From Chryseobacterium ureilyticum (GTDB lineage Bacteria > Bacteroidota > Bacteroidia > Flavobacteriales > Weeksellaceae), in contig NZ_FTOL01000006.1 of NCBI RefSeq assembly GCF_900156735.1, forward strand, positions 124,001 to 188,000: a stretch of 64,000 nucleotides of DNA. Reading direction: 5' to 3'. Below the pieces are notes generated by a model that saw only the letters and a program-made list of their open reading frames with translations, did not search any database and was not told the DNA's origin. Positions within the stretch are counted from its first letter, which is position 1, and every line of letters begins with the position of its first letter. A program made the position numbers and the translations under genes. Of this stretch, positions 52,156 to 61,301 are shown in pieces.

Positions 52156-52764
52156 ATGACGTTTGAGTATAAAACCATAGAAAAACCCATAGAAAATACT
52201 TTATTAAAAGAAAAAGGAAGCAAGTTTATAGGATTTGCCTTCCCGGTTACCAATGAAAAAGAACTCAAAGCTGCATTGGAAAAAATCAGGGAAGAACATC
52301 CCAAAGCAACACACCATTGTTATGCTTTCAGAATGGGATTAAATGGCGAAAATTACAGAGCTAATGATGATGGTGAACCCTCAGGAAGTGCCGGGCTACC
52401 TATTTACAACCAACTCTTGGCAAATGAAATCACCAATGTTCTTGTTATTTCGGTTCGTTATTATGGGGGTACAAAGCTAGGCGTTTCAGGTTTAGTTAAA
52501 GCTTATAAAGAATGTGCAAAAATCACTCTGGAAGAAGCTAATATCATTACAAGAGAACTGGAAACTGAAATCGAGATTCAATTCAACTTCAATCAACAGA
52601 ACACCATCTTCACTCTACTTTCAAAATTCGATGCCAAAGTTTTAAACTTTGATGCAAATGAAAATTGTATTCTTACCGCATCTTTAAAACTAGCACAAAA
52701 GGAAAGTATTTCAGAAAAATTATCGGAAATGCAACATGTCTCATTTGAATTTAATGAACATTGA
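52156..52764 (+). CDS. YigZ / IMPACT family protein
   Basis: 202 residues. N-terminal IMPACT domain with the conserved 'SKFIGFAFPV', 'HHCYAFRMG', 'RANDDGEPSGSAGLPIYNQL' and 'VISVRYYGGTKLGVSGLVKAYKEC'; C-terminal DUF1949-like ferredoxin domain. Family members act in or near translation (homologous to yeast Yih1), but the bacterial function is not settled. Full length. Ends in a terminator at 52782. Confidence 0.9.
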   Translation: MTFEYKTIEKPIENTLLKEKGSKFIGFAFPVTNEKELKAALEKIREEHPKATHHCYAFRMGLNGENYRANDDGEPSGSAGLPIYNQLLANEITNVLVISVRYYGGTKLGVSGLVKAYKECAKITLEEANIITRELETEIEIQFNFNQQNTIFTLLSKFDAKVLNFDANENCILTASLKLAQKESISEKLSEMQHVSFEFNEH

Positions 52765-52781
52765 TTTCATAAAATAAAAAA

Positions 52782-52804
52782 CATCTCAGAAAGTATCTGA
52801 GATG
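52782..52804. terminator. Bidirectional terminator between the YigZ and peptidase genes
   Basis: CATCTCAGA / TCTGAGATG, 5-nt loop, A-run before it on the plus strand, so T-run on the minus strand. It lies between two convergent genes. Confidence 0.65.
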
Positions 52805-52830
52805 CTGTATATTTCATACGAATCTTAAGA

Positions 52831-53541
52831 TTAATCCCTTCTTCCACCAAGGAGTAATGATCCCCAATAAAGAAGTTGAGCCAAAGATCCTAATGCTGCA
52901 ACAACATAAGTACGCGCTGCCCATTTTAAGCTGTCCTGTACTCCAACAAATTCTTCAGTAGTTACAGTTCCTGTATCTTTAAGCCATTTCATTGCTCTGT
53001 TACTTGCGTCATATTCCACAGGAAGCGTTACAAAGGCAAATAATGTTGTCATGGCAAACATTGCTACACCGATTGCAAGAACCGTTGTATTTCCATTTGG
53101 ATTCTCTATCGACCTTGAAGCCGCCATAACGGCGATACCTGCTATAAGAACAAACTGCATTAAATTGGAACTTATATTAACAATAGGAACAAGTTTTGAG
53201 CGTAAATTCAACATTGAATATCCTACTGCATGTTGTACGGCATGTCCGCATTCATGAGCTGCAACTGCTGCCGCTGCTGCATTTCTCTGCATATATACTC
53301 CTTCTGAAAGGTTTACTGTTTTATCTACCGGATTATAGTGGTCCGTCAGCTGTCCGGGAACTGATATTACCTGAACATCATTAATCCCGTTATCTCTCAA
53401 CATTTTTTCCGCTACTTCTTTCCCCGAAAGTCCGTTTCGAAGATGAACATTGGAATAATATTCAAATTTTGATTTCAACCTGGACGAAACCCACCAGCTC
53501 ACCAGCATTGAAATACCAATAATGATATAATAACCCGCCAT
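52831..53541 (-). CDS. Zinc metallopeptidase, YugP/Zn_peptidase_2 type
   Basis: 236 residues, membrane-bound. N-terminal helix (GYYIIIGISMLVSWWVSSRL), then a conserved segment 'SGKEVAEKMLRDNGINDVQV', 'DHYNPVDKTVNLSEGVY', and the active-site AAHECGHAVQHA (HExxH at ~95-99). Three more hydrophobic segments follow, and the third ligand is probably in 'LPVEYDASNRAMKWL'. The family is called neutral zinc metallopeptidase; its substrates are not known. Full length. Confidence 0.92.
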   Translation of the reverse strand: MAGYYIIIGISMLVSWWVSSRLKSKFEYYSNVHLRNGLSGKEVAEKMLRDNGINDVQVISVPGQLTDHYNPVDKTVNLSEGVYMQRNAAAAAVAAHECGHAVQHAVGYSMLNLRSKLVPIVNISSNLMQFVLIAGIAVMAASRSIENPNGNTTVLAIGVAMFAMTTLFAFVTLPVEYDASNRAMKWLKDTGTVTTEEFVGVQDSLKWAARTYVVAALGSLAQLLYWGSLLLGGRRD

Positions 53542-53646
53542 TTTATATAGATTTTGTGTTCATTTTTTAAGCATAATGATATAAAAACTGTGCCAAAGTA
53601 TACGATTTTATTATTTATATTTGTCCCTAAATTACCATCAAAAGTT

Positions 53647-54786
53647 ATGTCTAAGGTTTCAATTATTGAAGTAAAAACAGCAGATCATCTCAAGCAATTC
53701 GTAAGATTTCCAATGGATTTATATAAAAATAACCCATACTACGTTCCATCCTTTATTAAAGACGAAATGAAGATCTGGGATGCAAAAGAAAATCCTGCGT
53801 TACAATATTCCGAATCCAAACAATTCCTAGCCATAAAAGACAACAAAATGGTAGGAAGAATTGCTGTAATTATTAACCATAAAGAAGAAAAAGAATTAGG
53901 CATCAAAAAAGTACGATTTGGGTGGATAGACTTCATTAATGACCAAGAAGTCTCCAAAGCTTTAATCCAAACTGCAATTGATTACGCCAAAGAACATAAT
54001 ATTGACAAGATTGAAGGTCCTATGGGTTTCACCAATCTTGACAAAGCAGGTATGCTGACAATGGGATTTGATAAGCTGGCTACTATGATTGGAATTTATA
54101 ATCATGCCTATTATCCGGAACATCTTGAAAGCCTTGGATTAATAAAAGAAAAAGAATGGGTAGAATATGAAATGAATTTCCCGAAAGTACTCCCTGAAAA
54201 AGTAGAAAAATTCAGTGGATTGATTGCTCAAAAATATAAACTTAGCGTTCTTAAATTCAAATCGAAAGAAGAAATTCTTCCTTATGTAGAACCTATGTTT
54301 AAACTATTGGATGAAACCTATAAACATCTTTCCACCTACACCCCAATTTCGGACGAACAGATCAAAACCTATAAAGAAAAATACTTCCCTCTTATTGATA
54401 AAAACTATGTAATATGTGTGGTAGACGAAAACCAACAATTGGTTTCATTTGCCATTACCATGCCTTCCTACTCAAAGGCTTTACAGAAGTCAAAAGGCAA
54501 ACTATTCCCGTTTGGATGGTGGCATTTTTTACAAGCTGCCAAGAAAAATGACCGTGCTAATTTTTATCTTATCGGAATTCACCCGGAGTATCAAAGACGT
54601 GGGGTAACCGCTATTATCTTCAAGGAAATCTTTGTCCGATTTACAAGTATGGGAATTAATTTTGCTGAAACCAACCCTGAACTTGAAGAGAACAAAAGTG
54701 TACAGCTTTTATGGCAGGACTACAACCCTGTGAATCATAAAAGAAGAAGAACATACTCACTTGAGATAAATGATACCCGTGAATAA
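53647..54786 (+). CDS. GNAT-type N-acetyltransferase-like protein
   Basis: 379 residues from the ATG at 53647 (MSKVSIIEVKTADHLKQF); an ORF start at 53554 would lie in the promoter region. The sequence shows an N-terminal N-acyltransferase-like half ('DFINDQEVSKALIQTAIDYAKEHNIDKIEGPMGFTNLDKAGML') and a C-terminal GNAT core ('FYLIGIHPEYQRRGVTAIIFKEIF', with the R/Q-x-x-G-x-A/G CoA loop QRRGVT). This two-domain type is frequent in Bacteroidetes; its substrate is unknown. Confidence 0.8.
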   Translation: MSKVSIIEVKTADHLKQFVRFPMDLYKNNPYYVPSFIKDEMKIWDAKENPALQYSESKQFLAIKDNKMVGRIAVIINHKEEKELGIKKVRFGWIDFINDQEVSKALIQTAIDYAKEHNIDKIEGPMGFTNLDKAGMLTMGFDKLATMIGIYNHAYYPEHLESLGLIKEKEWVEYEMNFPKVLPEKVEKFSGLIAQKYKLSVLKFKSKEEILPYVEPMFKLLDETYKHLSTYTPISDEQIKTYKEKYFPLIDKNYVICVVDENQQLVSFAITMPSYSKALQKSKGKLFPFGWWHFLQAAKKNDRANFYLIGIHPEYQRRGVTAIIFKEIFVRFTSMGINFAETNPELEENKSVQLLWQDYNPVNHKRRRTYSLEINDTRE

Positions 54787-54843
54787 TCACAACCTCACTC
54801 ATTTTCACTCTAAAAACGTTCCAACCTCAAACACACTTACCTC

Positions 54844-55020
54844 ATGAAACCACAACTCATCATATTCGCCGTTCTGATTGCTGCTTACATTGTTTATAAC
54901 TTCTTTTTCCAGGTATTGGATGACAAAACAAATACAGCAATCAATATTGGATTTGGAAGTATTCTTTTTGGCTATATAGCATTCATGGCTTATTCTCTTC
55001 TCAAAAAAATGAAGAAATAA
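54844..55020 (+). CDS. Small two-helix membrane protein, 58 aa
   Basis: ATG at 54844, TAA ending at 55020. Two hydrophobic helices (LIIFAVLIAAYIVYNFFFQV and NIGFGSILFGYIAFMAYSLL) with a short charged loop DDKTN and a basic tail KKMKK. Helix spacing and charge distribution look real. Located 57 bp after the acetyltransferase gene on the same strand. No function known. Confidence 0.6.
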   Translation: MKPQLIIFAVLIAAYIVYNFFFQVLDDKTNTAINIGFGSILFGYIAFMAYSLLKKMKK

Positions 55021-55417
55021 ATCTCAATTTTCATCACTTTTATTCGAAATAAAATATTGATTTTAAATCATAATTAATCCCATTCAAAAACATAATACGA
55101 ATCATTTCAATACAAATATCAGTCGAAAAAACTCTTATTAATAAAGCTCTTTACTACTAACGGAAGAATTATTAAAGTTTTTTCAGATCAATATAATTCA
55201 TAAGTCTTAAATATTTCCAAATACAGGAAATGGTAGATAAGCATTAATGATGAATACAAAAAAGGTAAAAAGTATACAAAAAAAATAATCACCTAATACT
55301 AATTTTTATTGATTCTAAATTACTGATTTCACTCATTTTCATCCGACTTTTAAGCTGATAAATTTCATGCTTTCTTGTTTATTCGCTAAATTTGCAAATT
55401 GAGATAATAATGCAAAA
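55021..55417. other. Gene-free stretch upstream of the nuo operon
   Basis: 397 bp, very AT-rich, no coding frame. Near its end TAAATTTG (55387-55394) matches the -7 element TAnnTTTG, with TTTC about 20 bp upstream in place of TTTG; it is 24 nt before the nuoA ATG, and is the likely nuo promoter. Nothing else was identified. Confidence 0.5.
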
Positions 55418-55789
55418 ATGAATTTACCTGAAAGTTATATTCCAATACTTATCCAGGCAGGTGTAGCAGTAGGATTTGTCGCTGTTTCATTGCTTGGTGC
55501 ACATTTCTTAGGTCCACAACAGAAAAAAGGAAATTCTGTTAAAAACCAGAGCTGGGAATGTGGGGTTCCTGTAGAAGGAAATGCAAGAACACCGTTTTCT
55601 ATCAAGTACTTCCTGACTGCGGTATTGTTCGTACTATTCGATATTGAAATCGTATTCTTTTATCCATACGCGGTAAACTTCAGAGAATTCGGCATGGAAG
55701 GCTTCCTTGCTGTACTTACATTCGTTGCGATCTTCTTCGTAGCGTTTTTCTATGTCTGGAAACGTGGCGCGTTAGATTGGGATAAATAA
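55418..55789 (+). CDS. nuoA: NADH-quinone oxidoreductase subunit A
   Basis: 123 residues, membrane subunit of complex I, next to the quinone site. Three transmembrane helices: ~10-32, ~68-88 and ~95-117. Family motifs: 'KNQSWECGVPVEGNARTPFSIKYFLTAVLFVLFDIEIVFFYPYA', including the conserved ECG loop and the D/E residues of the second helix. First gene of the operon nuoA-I seen here. The spacing to nuoB is 101 bp and contains direct repeats (TTTTAATCTTTAAATA twice). Confidence 0.96.
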   Translation: MNLPESYIPILIQAGVAVGFVAVSLLGAHFLGPQQKKGNSVKNQSWECGVPVEGNARTPFSIKYFLTAVLFVLFDIEIVFFYPYAVNFREFGMEGFLAVLTFVAIFFVAFFYVWKRGALDWDK

Positions 55790-55890
55790 ATTTTAACATT
55801 AAAAGATTGAATTTATTTAAGTAATTTAAAGATTGTGAAGGTCTTATTTTTTAATCTTTAAATATTTTAATCTTTAAATATTTACTAAAA

Positions 55891-56451
55891 ATGTCAGATA
55901 AAAAACCAGTAATAAGAACAGATGCACCTGCTCCCGAAGGCTATGAAGGAGAAGGGTTTTTCGCAACAAAACTGAGCAGTGTAATCGGGATGGCAAGAAA
56001 ATTTTCGCTTTGGCCGTTACCTTTTGCTACCTCTTGTTGTGGTATCGAGTTTATGGCTACCCTGAACCCGACGTATGATGCTTCAAGATTTGGTATGGAA
56101 AGAAACTCTTTCTCTCCAAGACAAGCAGATATGCTGATGGTTTGCGGAACTATATCAAAAAAATTAGGACCAGTTCTAAAAGAAGTATACACTCAGATGG
56201 CTGAGCCGAAATGGGTAGTAGCAGTAGGTGCTTGTGCTTCCAGCGGTGGTATTTTTGATACATATTCTGTGCTTCAGGGAATTGATAAAATTATTCCGGT
56301 AGACGTATATGTTCCGGGATGTCCTCCAAGACCTGAACAGATCATTGAAGGAGTAATGCAGGTACAGGCTCTTGCAGAAAGCGAAAGCATCAGAAGAAGA
56401 GATATGCCTGAATACCAGAAATTATTAGATTCTTACAACATAAGCAACTAA
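55891..56451 (+). CDS. nuoB: NADH-quinone oxidoreductase subunit B
   Basis: 186 residues. Holds the N2 [4Fe-4S] cluster that reduces quinone. Cysteine motifs: 'ATSCCGIEFMA' (vicinal CC), 'AVGACASSGGIF', 'VPGCPPRPEQIIEG'. Six bases separate it from nuoC. Normal length for the peripheral subunit. Works with NuoC/D at the membrane interface. Confidence 0.97.
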   Translation: MSDKKPVIRTDAPAPEGYEGEGFFATKLSSVIGMARKFSLWPLPFATSCCGIEFMATLNPTYDASRFGMERNSFSPRQADMLMVCGTISKKLGPVLKEVYTQMAEPKWVVAVGACASSGGIFDTYSVLQGIDKIIPVDVYVPGCPPRPEQIIEGVMQVQALAESESIRRRDMPEYQKLLDSYNISN

Positions 56452-56457
56452 ACGGAA

Positions 56458-56952
56458 ATGACAAACGAATTTGTACTAGAAGCAATCACAAGAGAATTTC
56501 CGGAATCTGTTTTTTCAAATTCTGAACCCTATGGAATGCTTACCATTGAGGTAAAGAAAGAAGATATTAAGAAGATAATCCACTATCTTAAAGATTCATC
56601 TTTGGAATTTAACTTCCTTACAGATATCTGTGGTATTCATTACCCTGAATTCCCGGAAAAGGAAATTGGTGTTGTATACCATTTACATAATATGATGGCC
56701 AACTTCAGATTACGTCTGAAGATCTTTATGTCCAGAGAAAATATTGAAGTAGACTCGCTTGTTGAGCTATATGCCGGAGCTAACTGGATGGAAAGAGAAA
56801 CGTATGATTTCTATGGGATTAAATTTAAAGGACACCCGGATCTTAGACCTATTCTGAATATGGAAGATCTTGGATACCACCCAATGTTGAAAGAATATCG
56901 CCTTGAAGATGGTACAAGAACCGACAAGGATGATAATATGTTCGGAAGATAA
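56458..56952 (+). CDS. nuoC: NADH-quinone oxidoreductase subunit C
   Basis: 164 residues, the 30-kDa-type subunit, separate from NuoD (fused in E. coli). Conserved: 'FNFLTDICGIHYPEFP', 'VVYHLHNMMANFRLRLKIFMSRENIEVDSLVELYAGANWMERETYDFYGIKFKGHPDLRPILN'-type region with the WxERExYDxxGIxFxGHPxLRRI signature. Peripheral arm, interacts with NuoD. The 73-bp gap to nuoD has the repeated word AGCCTATAGCCTA. Confidence 0.97.
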   Translation: MTNEFVLEAITREFPESVFSNSEPYGMLTIEVKKEDIKKIIHYLKDSSLEFNFLTDICGIHYPEFPEKEIGVVYHLHNMMANFRLRLKIFMSRENIEVDSLVELYAGANWMERETYDFYGIKFKGHPDLRPILNMEDLGYHPMLKEYRLEDGTRTDKDDNMFGR

Positions 56953-57025
56953 AATAATGCAATAAGCAATATGCAACAAGCAGTAAGCTTAAAGCCTATA
57001 GCCTATAGCCTAAAGCATTTAAATT

Positions 57026-58249
57026 ATGAAAGATAACTCATTATCTAATATACTAAACCAGTACGAAAGTAAGGAACAGATTGACGGGCAATTATACACC
57101 CTGAATCTAGGACCTACCCACCCTGCTACTCACGGGATTTTCCAGAATATCTTAACGATGGATGGAGAAAGAATCCTTCATGCTGAGCAAACAGTAGGAT
57201 ATATCCACAGAGCATTTGAGAAAATTTCTGAAAGAAGAAACTATTCTCAGATCACTACCCTTACTGACCGTATGAATTACTGTTCTGCACCAATCAACAA
57301 CTTAGGTTGGCATATGACAGTTGAGAAGCTGATTGGCGTTAAAGTTCCAAAACGTGTAGATTATATGCGTGTTATCTTAATGGAGCTAGCGAGAATTGGT
57401 GATCACCTGATCTGTAACGGGGTAACCGGGATGGACTCAGGAGCTATTACAGGACTTACCTATATGTTCATCGAAAGAGAACGTATTTATGATATGTATG
57501 AGCAGATTTGTGGAGCAAGGATGACTACGAACATGGGAAGAATCGGAGGATTTGAAAGAGATTTCACCCCTAAATTCCACGAGTTATTACAAGACTTCTT
57601 AAAAACATTCCCTGCAAGATTTAAAGAATTCGGTACTTTGTTAGAAAGAAACAGAATTTTCATGGACAGAACCATCGGTACAGGAGCTATTTCTGCCGAA
57701 AGAGCGTTAAGCTACGGTTTCACTGGTCCAAACTTACGTGCAGCAGGTGTAGATTACGATGTGAGAGTTGCACAGCCTTATTCCTCATACGAAGATTTCG
57801 ACTTCATTATTCCTGTAGGAACTTCAGGAGATACTTACGACCGTTTCATGGTTCGTCAACAAGAAATCTGGGAATCACTTAAAATTATCAAACAAGCATA
57901 CGAAAACCTTCCTGAAGGTCCGTTCCACGCGGATGTTCCTGATTTCTATCTTCCTGAAAAAGCAGATGTATATCAGAAAATGGAAGCTTTGATCTACCAC
58001 TTCAAAATTGTAATGGGAGAAACTGATGTACCGAAAGGAGAAGTTTACCATGCAGTAGAAGGTGGAAACGGAGAATTAGGTTTCTATCTTGTGAGTGACG
58101 GAGGAAGAAGCCCTTACAGACTTCACTTCAGAAGACCATGTTTCATCTACTATCAGGCATATCCTGAAATGATTACAGGTTCTGTAATTTCAGATGCCAT
58201 TGTAACGATGTGTAGTATGAATATTATTGCGGGAGAATTAGACGCATAA
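57026..58249 (+). CDS. nuoD: NADH-quinone oxidoreductase subunit D
   Basis: 407 residues, 49-kDa-type subunit lining the quinone cavity. Visible: 'LNLGPTHPATHGIFQNILTMDGE' (the HxxTHG quinone motif), 'GYIHRAFEKISERRNY', 'YCSAPINNLGWHMTVEKL', 'GAITGLTYMFIERERIYDMYE', and 'PEGPFHADVPDFYLPEK' near the end. It is homologous to [NiFe] hydrogenase large subunits but lacks the metal cysteines. Full length. Confidence 0.97.
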   Translation: MKDNSLSNILNQYESKEQIDGQLYTLNLGPTHPATHGIFQNILTMDGERILHAEQTVGYIHRAFEKISERRNYSQITTLTDRMNYCSAPINNLGWHMTVEKLIGVKVPKRVDYMRVILMELARIGDHLICNGVTGMDSGAITGLTYMFIERERIYDMYEQICGARMTTNMGRIGGFERDFTPKFHELLQDFLKTFPARFKEFGTLLERNRIFMDRTIGTGAISAERALSYGFTGPNLRAAGVDYDVRVAQPYSSYEDFDFIIPVGTSGDTYDRFMVRQQEIWESLKIIKQAYENLPEGPFHADVPDFYLPEKADVYQKMEALIYHFKIVMGETDVPKGEVYHAVEGGNGELGFYLVSDGGRSPYRLHFRRPCFIYYQAYPEMITGSVISDAIVTMCSMNIIAGELDA

Positions 58250-58376
58250 TAAAACAGACAAAAAAGATAAAAGAAGAAAGAATAAAGCCTTTCTTCAAAT
58301 TAAATAAAAATGAATTTAGATCACGAATCAAAAAGTCTTTTCTCTTGGTTCTTTGTTCTTTAATCTATATAAAAAA

Positions 58377-58886
58377 ATGAGCGAAACAATAGCTTTTAAA
58401 CCGGAAAGTTTAGCACAGGTGCATAAAATTATCGCAAGATATCCTGAAGGAAGACAAAAATCTGCTCTTCTTCCTGTACTTCACTTGGCACAGAAAGAAT
58501 TCGGAGGATGGTTAGACGTTCCTGTGATGGATTATGTTGCCGGACTATTAAGTATCCAACCGATTGAAGTATATGAAGTGGCAACTTTCTATACCATGTT
58601 TAATATGAAGCCTGTCGGTAAATATGTTTTGGAAGTTTGCAGAACAGGACCTTGTATGGTTTGTGGAAGCGAAAAAATTCTTGATCATATCAGAACGAAA
58701 CTGAACATTAAGGATGGTGAAACTACTGAAGACGGTATGTTCACATTAAAGCCTGCTGAATGTCTTGGAGCATGTGGTTATGCACCAATGTTACAGTTAG
58801 GTAAATTCTTTCATGAAAATTTAACGATAGAAAAAGTAGACGAAATCCTTGAGCTTTGCAGACAAGGACAACTTGCTTTAGACTAA
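58377..58886 (+). CDS. nuoE: NADH-quinone oxidoreductase subunit E
   Basis: 169 residues from the ATG at 58377 (MSETIAFKPESLAQ); the ORF extends to 58353 without conserved sequence. It holds the [2Fe-2S] cluster N1a, with ligands in 'EVCRTGPCMVCGSE' (C..C) and 'AECLGACGYAPML' (C..C). The thioredoxin-like fold has 'YPEGRQKSALLPVLHLAQKEFGGW' at its start. Docks on NuoF. Normal length. Confidence 0.96.
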   Translation: MSETIAFKPESLAQVHKIIARYPEGRQKSALLPVLHLAQKEFGGWLDVPVMDYVAGLLSIQPIEVYEVATFYTMFNMKPVGKYVLEVCRTGPCMVCGSEKILDHIRTKLNIKDGETTEDGMFTLKPAECLGACGYAPMLQLGKFFHENLTIEKVDEILELCRQGQLALD

Positions 58887-58988
58887 TAGAAATTTTAAAT
58901 TCTAAATTTTAGATTTTAAATTATTCACTTAACGTTTAATACTAATTAATGCAAGAAGCCAAAAGCCTATTGCAAGAAGCAAATAACA

Positions 58989-60347
58989 ATGAGTAAAAAA
59001 CTTTTACTTAAAGACGCACATATAGAAGGCATCCGCTACTTTGAAACTTACCGTAAACAGGGAGGTTATACAGCAGCTGAAAAAGCCTTGAAGATGACTC
59101 CTGACGAAATTCTTGAAGAAGTAAAAGCTTCAGGATTAAGAGGTCGTGGTGGAGCTGGTTTCCCTACAGGTATGAAATGGAGCTTTTTGGCAAAACCAGA
59201 AGGCGTTCCAAGACACCTTGTAGTAAATGCGGATGAATCTGAGCCTGGAACATTCAAAGACAGATATCTGATGGAGTTCCTTCCTCACCTATTGATCGAA
59301 GGAATGCTAATTTCATCTTACTGTTTAGGTTCCAACACTTCTTATATCTACATCCGTGGAGAATATTCATGGATTCCGGATATCCTTGAAGAAGCGATTG
59401 AAGAAGCTAAAGCAGCAGGATTTTTAGGTAAAAATATTTTAGGAACAGGTTTCGATCTTGAAATCTATGTACAGAGAGGTGGTGGAGCATATATCTGTGG
59501 TGAAGAAACTGCATTGCTAGAATCCCTTGAAGGAAAAAGAGGTAATCCAAGATTAAAACCGCCATTCCCAGCTGTAAAAGGACTTTGGGAAAGACCAACG
59601 GTGGTAAACAACGTTGAGTCTATCGCAGCAATTGTTCCAATCATTGATATTACAGGTGCTGAGTATGCAAAAATTGGTGTGGGAAGATCTACAGGTACGA
59701 AATTAATTTCTGCTTGTGGAAACATCAATAAACCAGGTGTATACGAAATCGATATGACGATCACTGTAGAAGAGTTCATCTATTCTGATGAGTATTGTGG
59801 TGGTATTAAAGACGGAAAAAAATTAAAGGCTTGTATTCCTGGAGGAAGTTCTGTTCCGATCGTTCCAGCAAACTTATTGTTGAGAACTGTGAACGGAGAG
59901 CCAAGATATATGAACTACGAATCATTAGCTGACGGTGGTTTTGCTACCGGAACAATGATGGGTTCAGGAGGTTTCATCGTATTGGATGAAGACCAGTGTA
60001 TTGTAGATCACACAATGACTTTAGCGAGATTCTATAATCACGAGAGCTGTGGACAATGTACACCTTGCCGTGAAGGTACAGGATGGATGTACAAGATCTT
60101 AAAGAAAATTGAAAAAGGAGAAGGAAAGATGGAAGATATCGATCTACTTTGGGATATCCAGAGAAAAATCGAAGGAAATACCATCTGTCCATTGGGTGAT
60201 GCAGCGGCTTGGCCAGTTGCAGCGGCGATCCGTCACTTCAGAGATGAATTTGAGTGGCACGTGAAAAACCCTGAGTTATCTCAGACTCAAAACTATGGAT
60301 TAGCACATTATGCAGATCCTATCCCTGCTGTTGAAAAAAATGCTTAG
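58989..60347 (+). CDS. nuoF: NADH-quinone oxidoreductase subunit F
   Basis: 452 residues, the NADH-oxidising 51-kDa-type subunit, with FMN and [4Fe-4S] N3. Seen: 'SGLRGRGGAGFPTGMKWSF' (glycine-rich FMN loop), 'GAYICGEETALLESLEGKRGNPRLKPPFPA' (NADH-binding), and the cluster ligands 'HESCGQCTPCREGTGWM' plus the distal Cys of 'TICPLGDAAAWP'. The 102-bp gap to nuoE is AT-rich. Its stop is 1 bp before the ATG of the following membrane-protein gene. Confidence 0.97.
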   Translation: MSKKLLLKDAHIEGIRYFETYRKQGGYTAAEKALKMTPDEILEEVKASGLRGRGGAGFPTGMKWSFLAKPEGVPRHLVVNADESEPGTFKDRYLMEFLPHLLIEGMLISSYCLGSNTSYIYIRGEYSWIPDILEEAIEEAKAAGFLGKNILGTGFDLEIYVQRGGGAYICGEETALLESLEGKRGNPRLKPPFPAVKGLWERPTVVNNVESIAAIVPIIDITGAEYAKIGVGRSTGTKLISACGNINKPGVYEIDMTITVEEFIYSDEYCGGIKDGKKLKACIPGGSSVPIVPANLLLRTVNGEPRYMNYESLADGGFATGTMMGSGGFIVLDEDQCIVDHTMTLARFYNHESCGQCTPCREGTGWMYKILKKIEKGEGKMEDIDLLWDIQRKIEGNTICPLGDAAAWPVAAAIRHFRDEFEWHVKNPELSQTQNYGLAHYADPIPAVEKNA

Positions 60348-60348
60348 A

Positions 60349-61260
60349 ATGAAAAAATTATTGGTAGTTGGCTTAATGATGTCAAACTTTGTATTTGCAC
60401 AGAACACAAAAAGTGATAGTACAAAATATGACAGATCAGTTGAAGAGGATTTAGCATATGCAAAAAGCGAACAACAAAAGACTAAAGCTGAAAAAAAGGA
60501 AAAACCTTTACCATTAAGCAAAAAAGGTCAGGTTTTCGTTTTTTATGGTTGGAACAGAGCGGCTTATAGCAATTCTGACATCCATTTTACAGGAAACGGG
60601 TACGATTTTCAATTGAATAACGTAACCGCACAGGACAGACCTACAAAATTTGGAATTGTCTATTTTGATCCAAGCTGGTTTACTGTAACGCAGTATAATT
60701 TCAGAATAGGATATTTTATTAAAGATAATTTGGCTCTTGTTTTAGGAATTGATCACATGAAATATGTGATGGATCAAAATCAAACCGTTAACTTTAAAGG
60801 ACATATTTCAGATCCTGAATATGCGGCAATGGTACAAAACGGACAGGTAAACCTTGCAGATGAGAAGTTCCTTACTTTTGAACATACTGACGGACTTAAT
60901 TATGAAAACTTAGGTCTTGAGAAATACCAAAATCTTATTCATAAGAAAAATATAGATTTAGTATGGTCTTATGGAGCCGGTATCGGATTCATGTTCCCGA
61001 AAAGTAATGTAAAACTTTTTGGTAACGAAAGAAGTGACCGTTTTCACGTGGCAGGTATGGGAACCGATATCAGATCCAGCATTAACTTAGTTTTCTGGAA
61101 AAACTGGATGCTAAGAGTAGAAGGAAAAGCCGGTTATATCAATATGTGGGATATTAAGACTACATTGAATAACAAACCTGATAAAGCACGTCAAGACTTT
61201 GTTTTTGGACAAGTTCTAGCAGGAATTGGATATACATTTAATACGAAAAAATATAAATAA
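60349..61260 (+). CDS. Outer-membrane beta-barrel-like protein inside the nuo operon
   Basis: 303 residues from the ATG at 60349 (MKKLLVVGLMMSNFVFAQ), one base after nuoF; a longer frame that starts in nuoF is unlikely. Signal peptide, a charged helical stretch (~20-60), then alternating beta-strand patterns with aromatic ends ('VFVFYGWNRAAYSNSDIHFTGNGYDF', 'TQYNFRIGYFIKDNLALVLGIDHMKY', 'SYGAGIGFMFPKSN', 'NLVFWKNWMLRVEGKAGY', 'GQVLAGIGYTF'), typical of an outer-membrane barrel of ~10 strands. No complex I homologue; function unknown. Confidence 0.7.
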   Translation: MKKLLVVGLMMSNFVFAQNTKSDSTKYDRSVEEDLAYAKSEQQKTKAEKKEKPLPLSKKGQVFVFYGWNRAAYSNSDIHFTGNGYDFQLNNVTAQDRPTKFGIVYFDPSWFTVTQYNFRIGYFIKDNLALVLGIDHMKYVMDQNQTVNFKGHISDPEYAAMVQNGQVNLADEKFLTFEHTDGLNYENLGLEKYQNLIHKKNIDLVWSYGAGIGFMFPKSNVKLFGNERSDRFHVAGMGTDIRSSINLVFWKNWMLRVEGKAGYINMWDIKTTLNNKPDKARQDFVFGQVLAGIGYTFNTKKYK

Positions 61261-61301
61261 CAAAGCCTATTGCTTAACGCATAAAGCTTAAAGCATATCA
61301 T

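Noticed and set aside
53554-53646. Extended N-terminus of the acetyltransferase
   Set aside because: The added 31 residues have no similarity to the family and cover the likely promoter; the ATG at 53647 is the better start.
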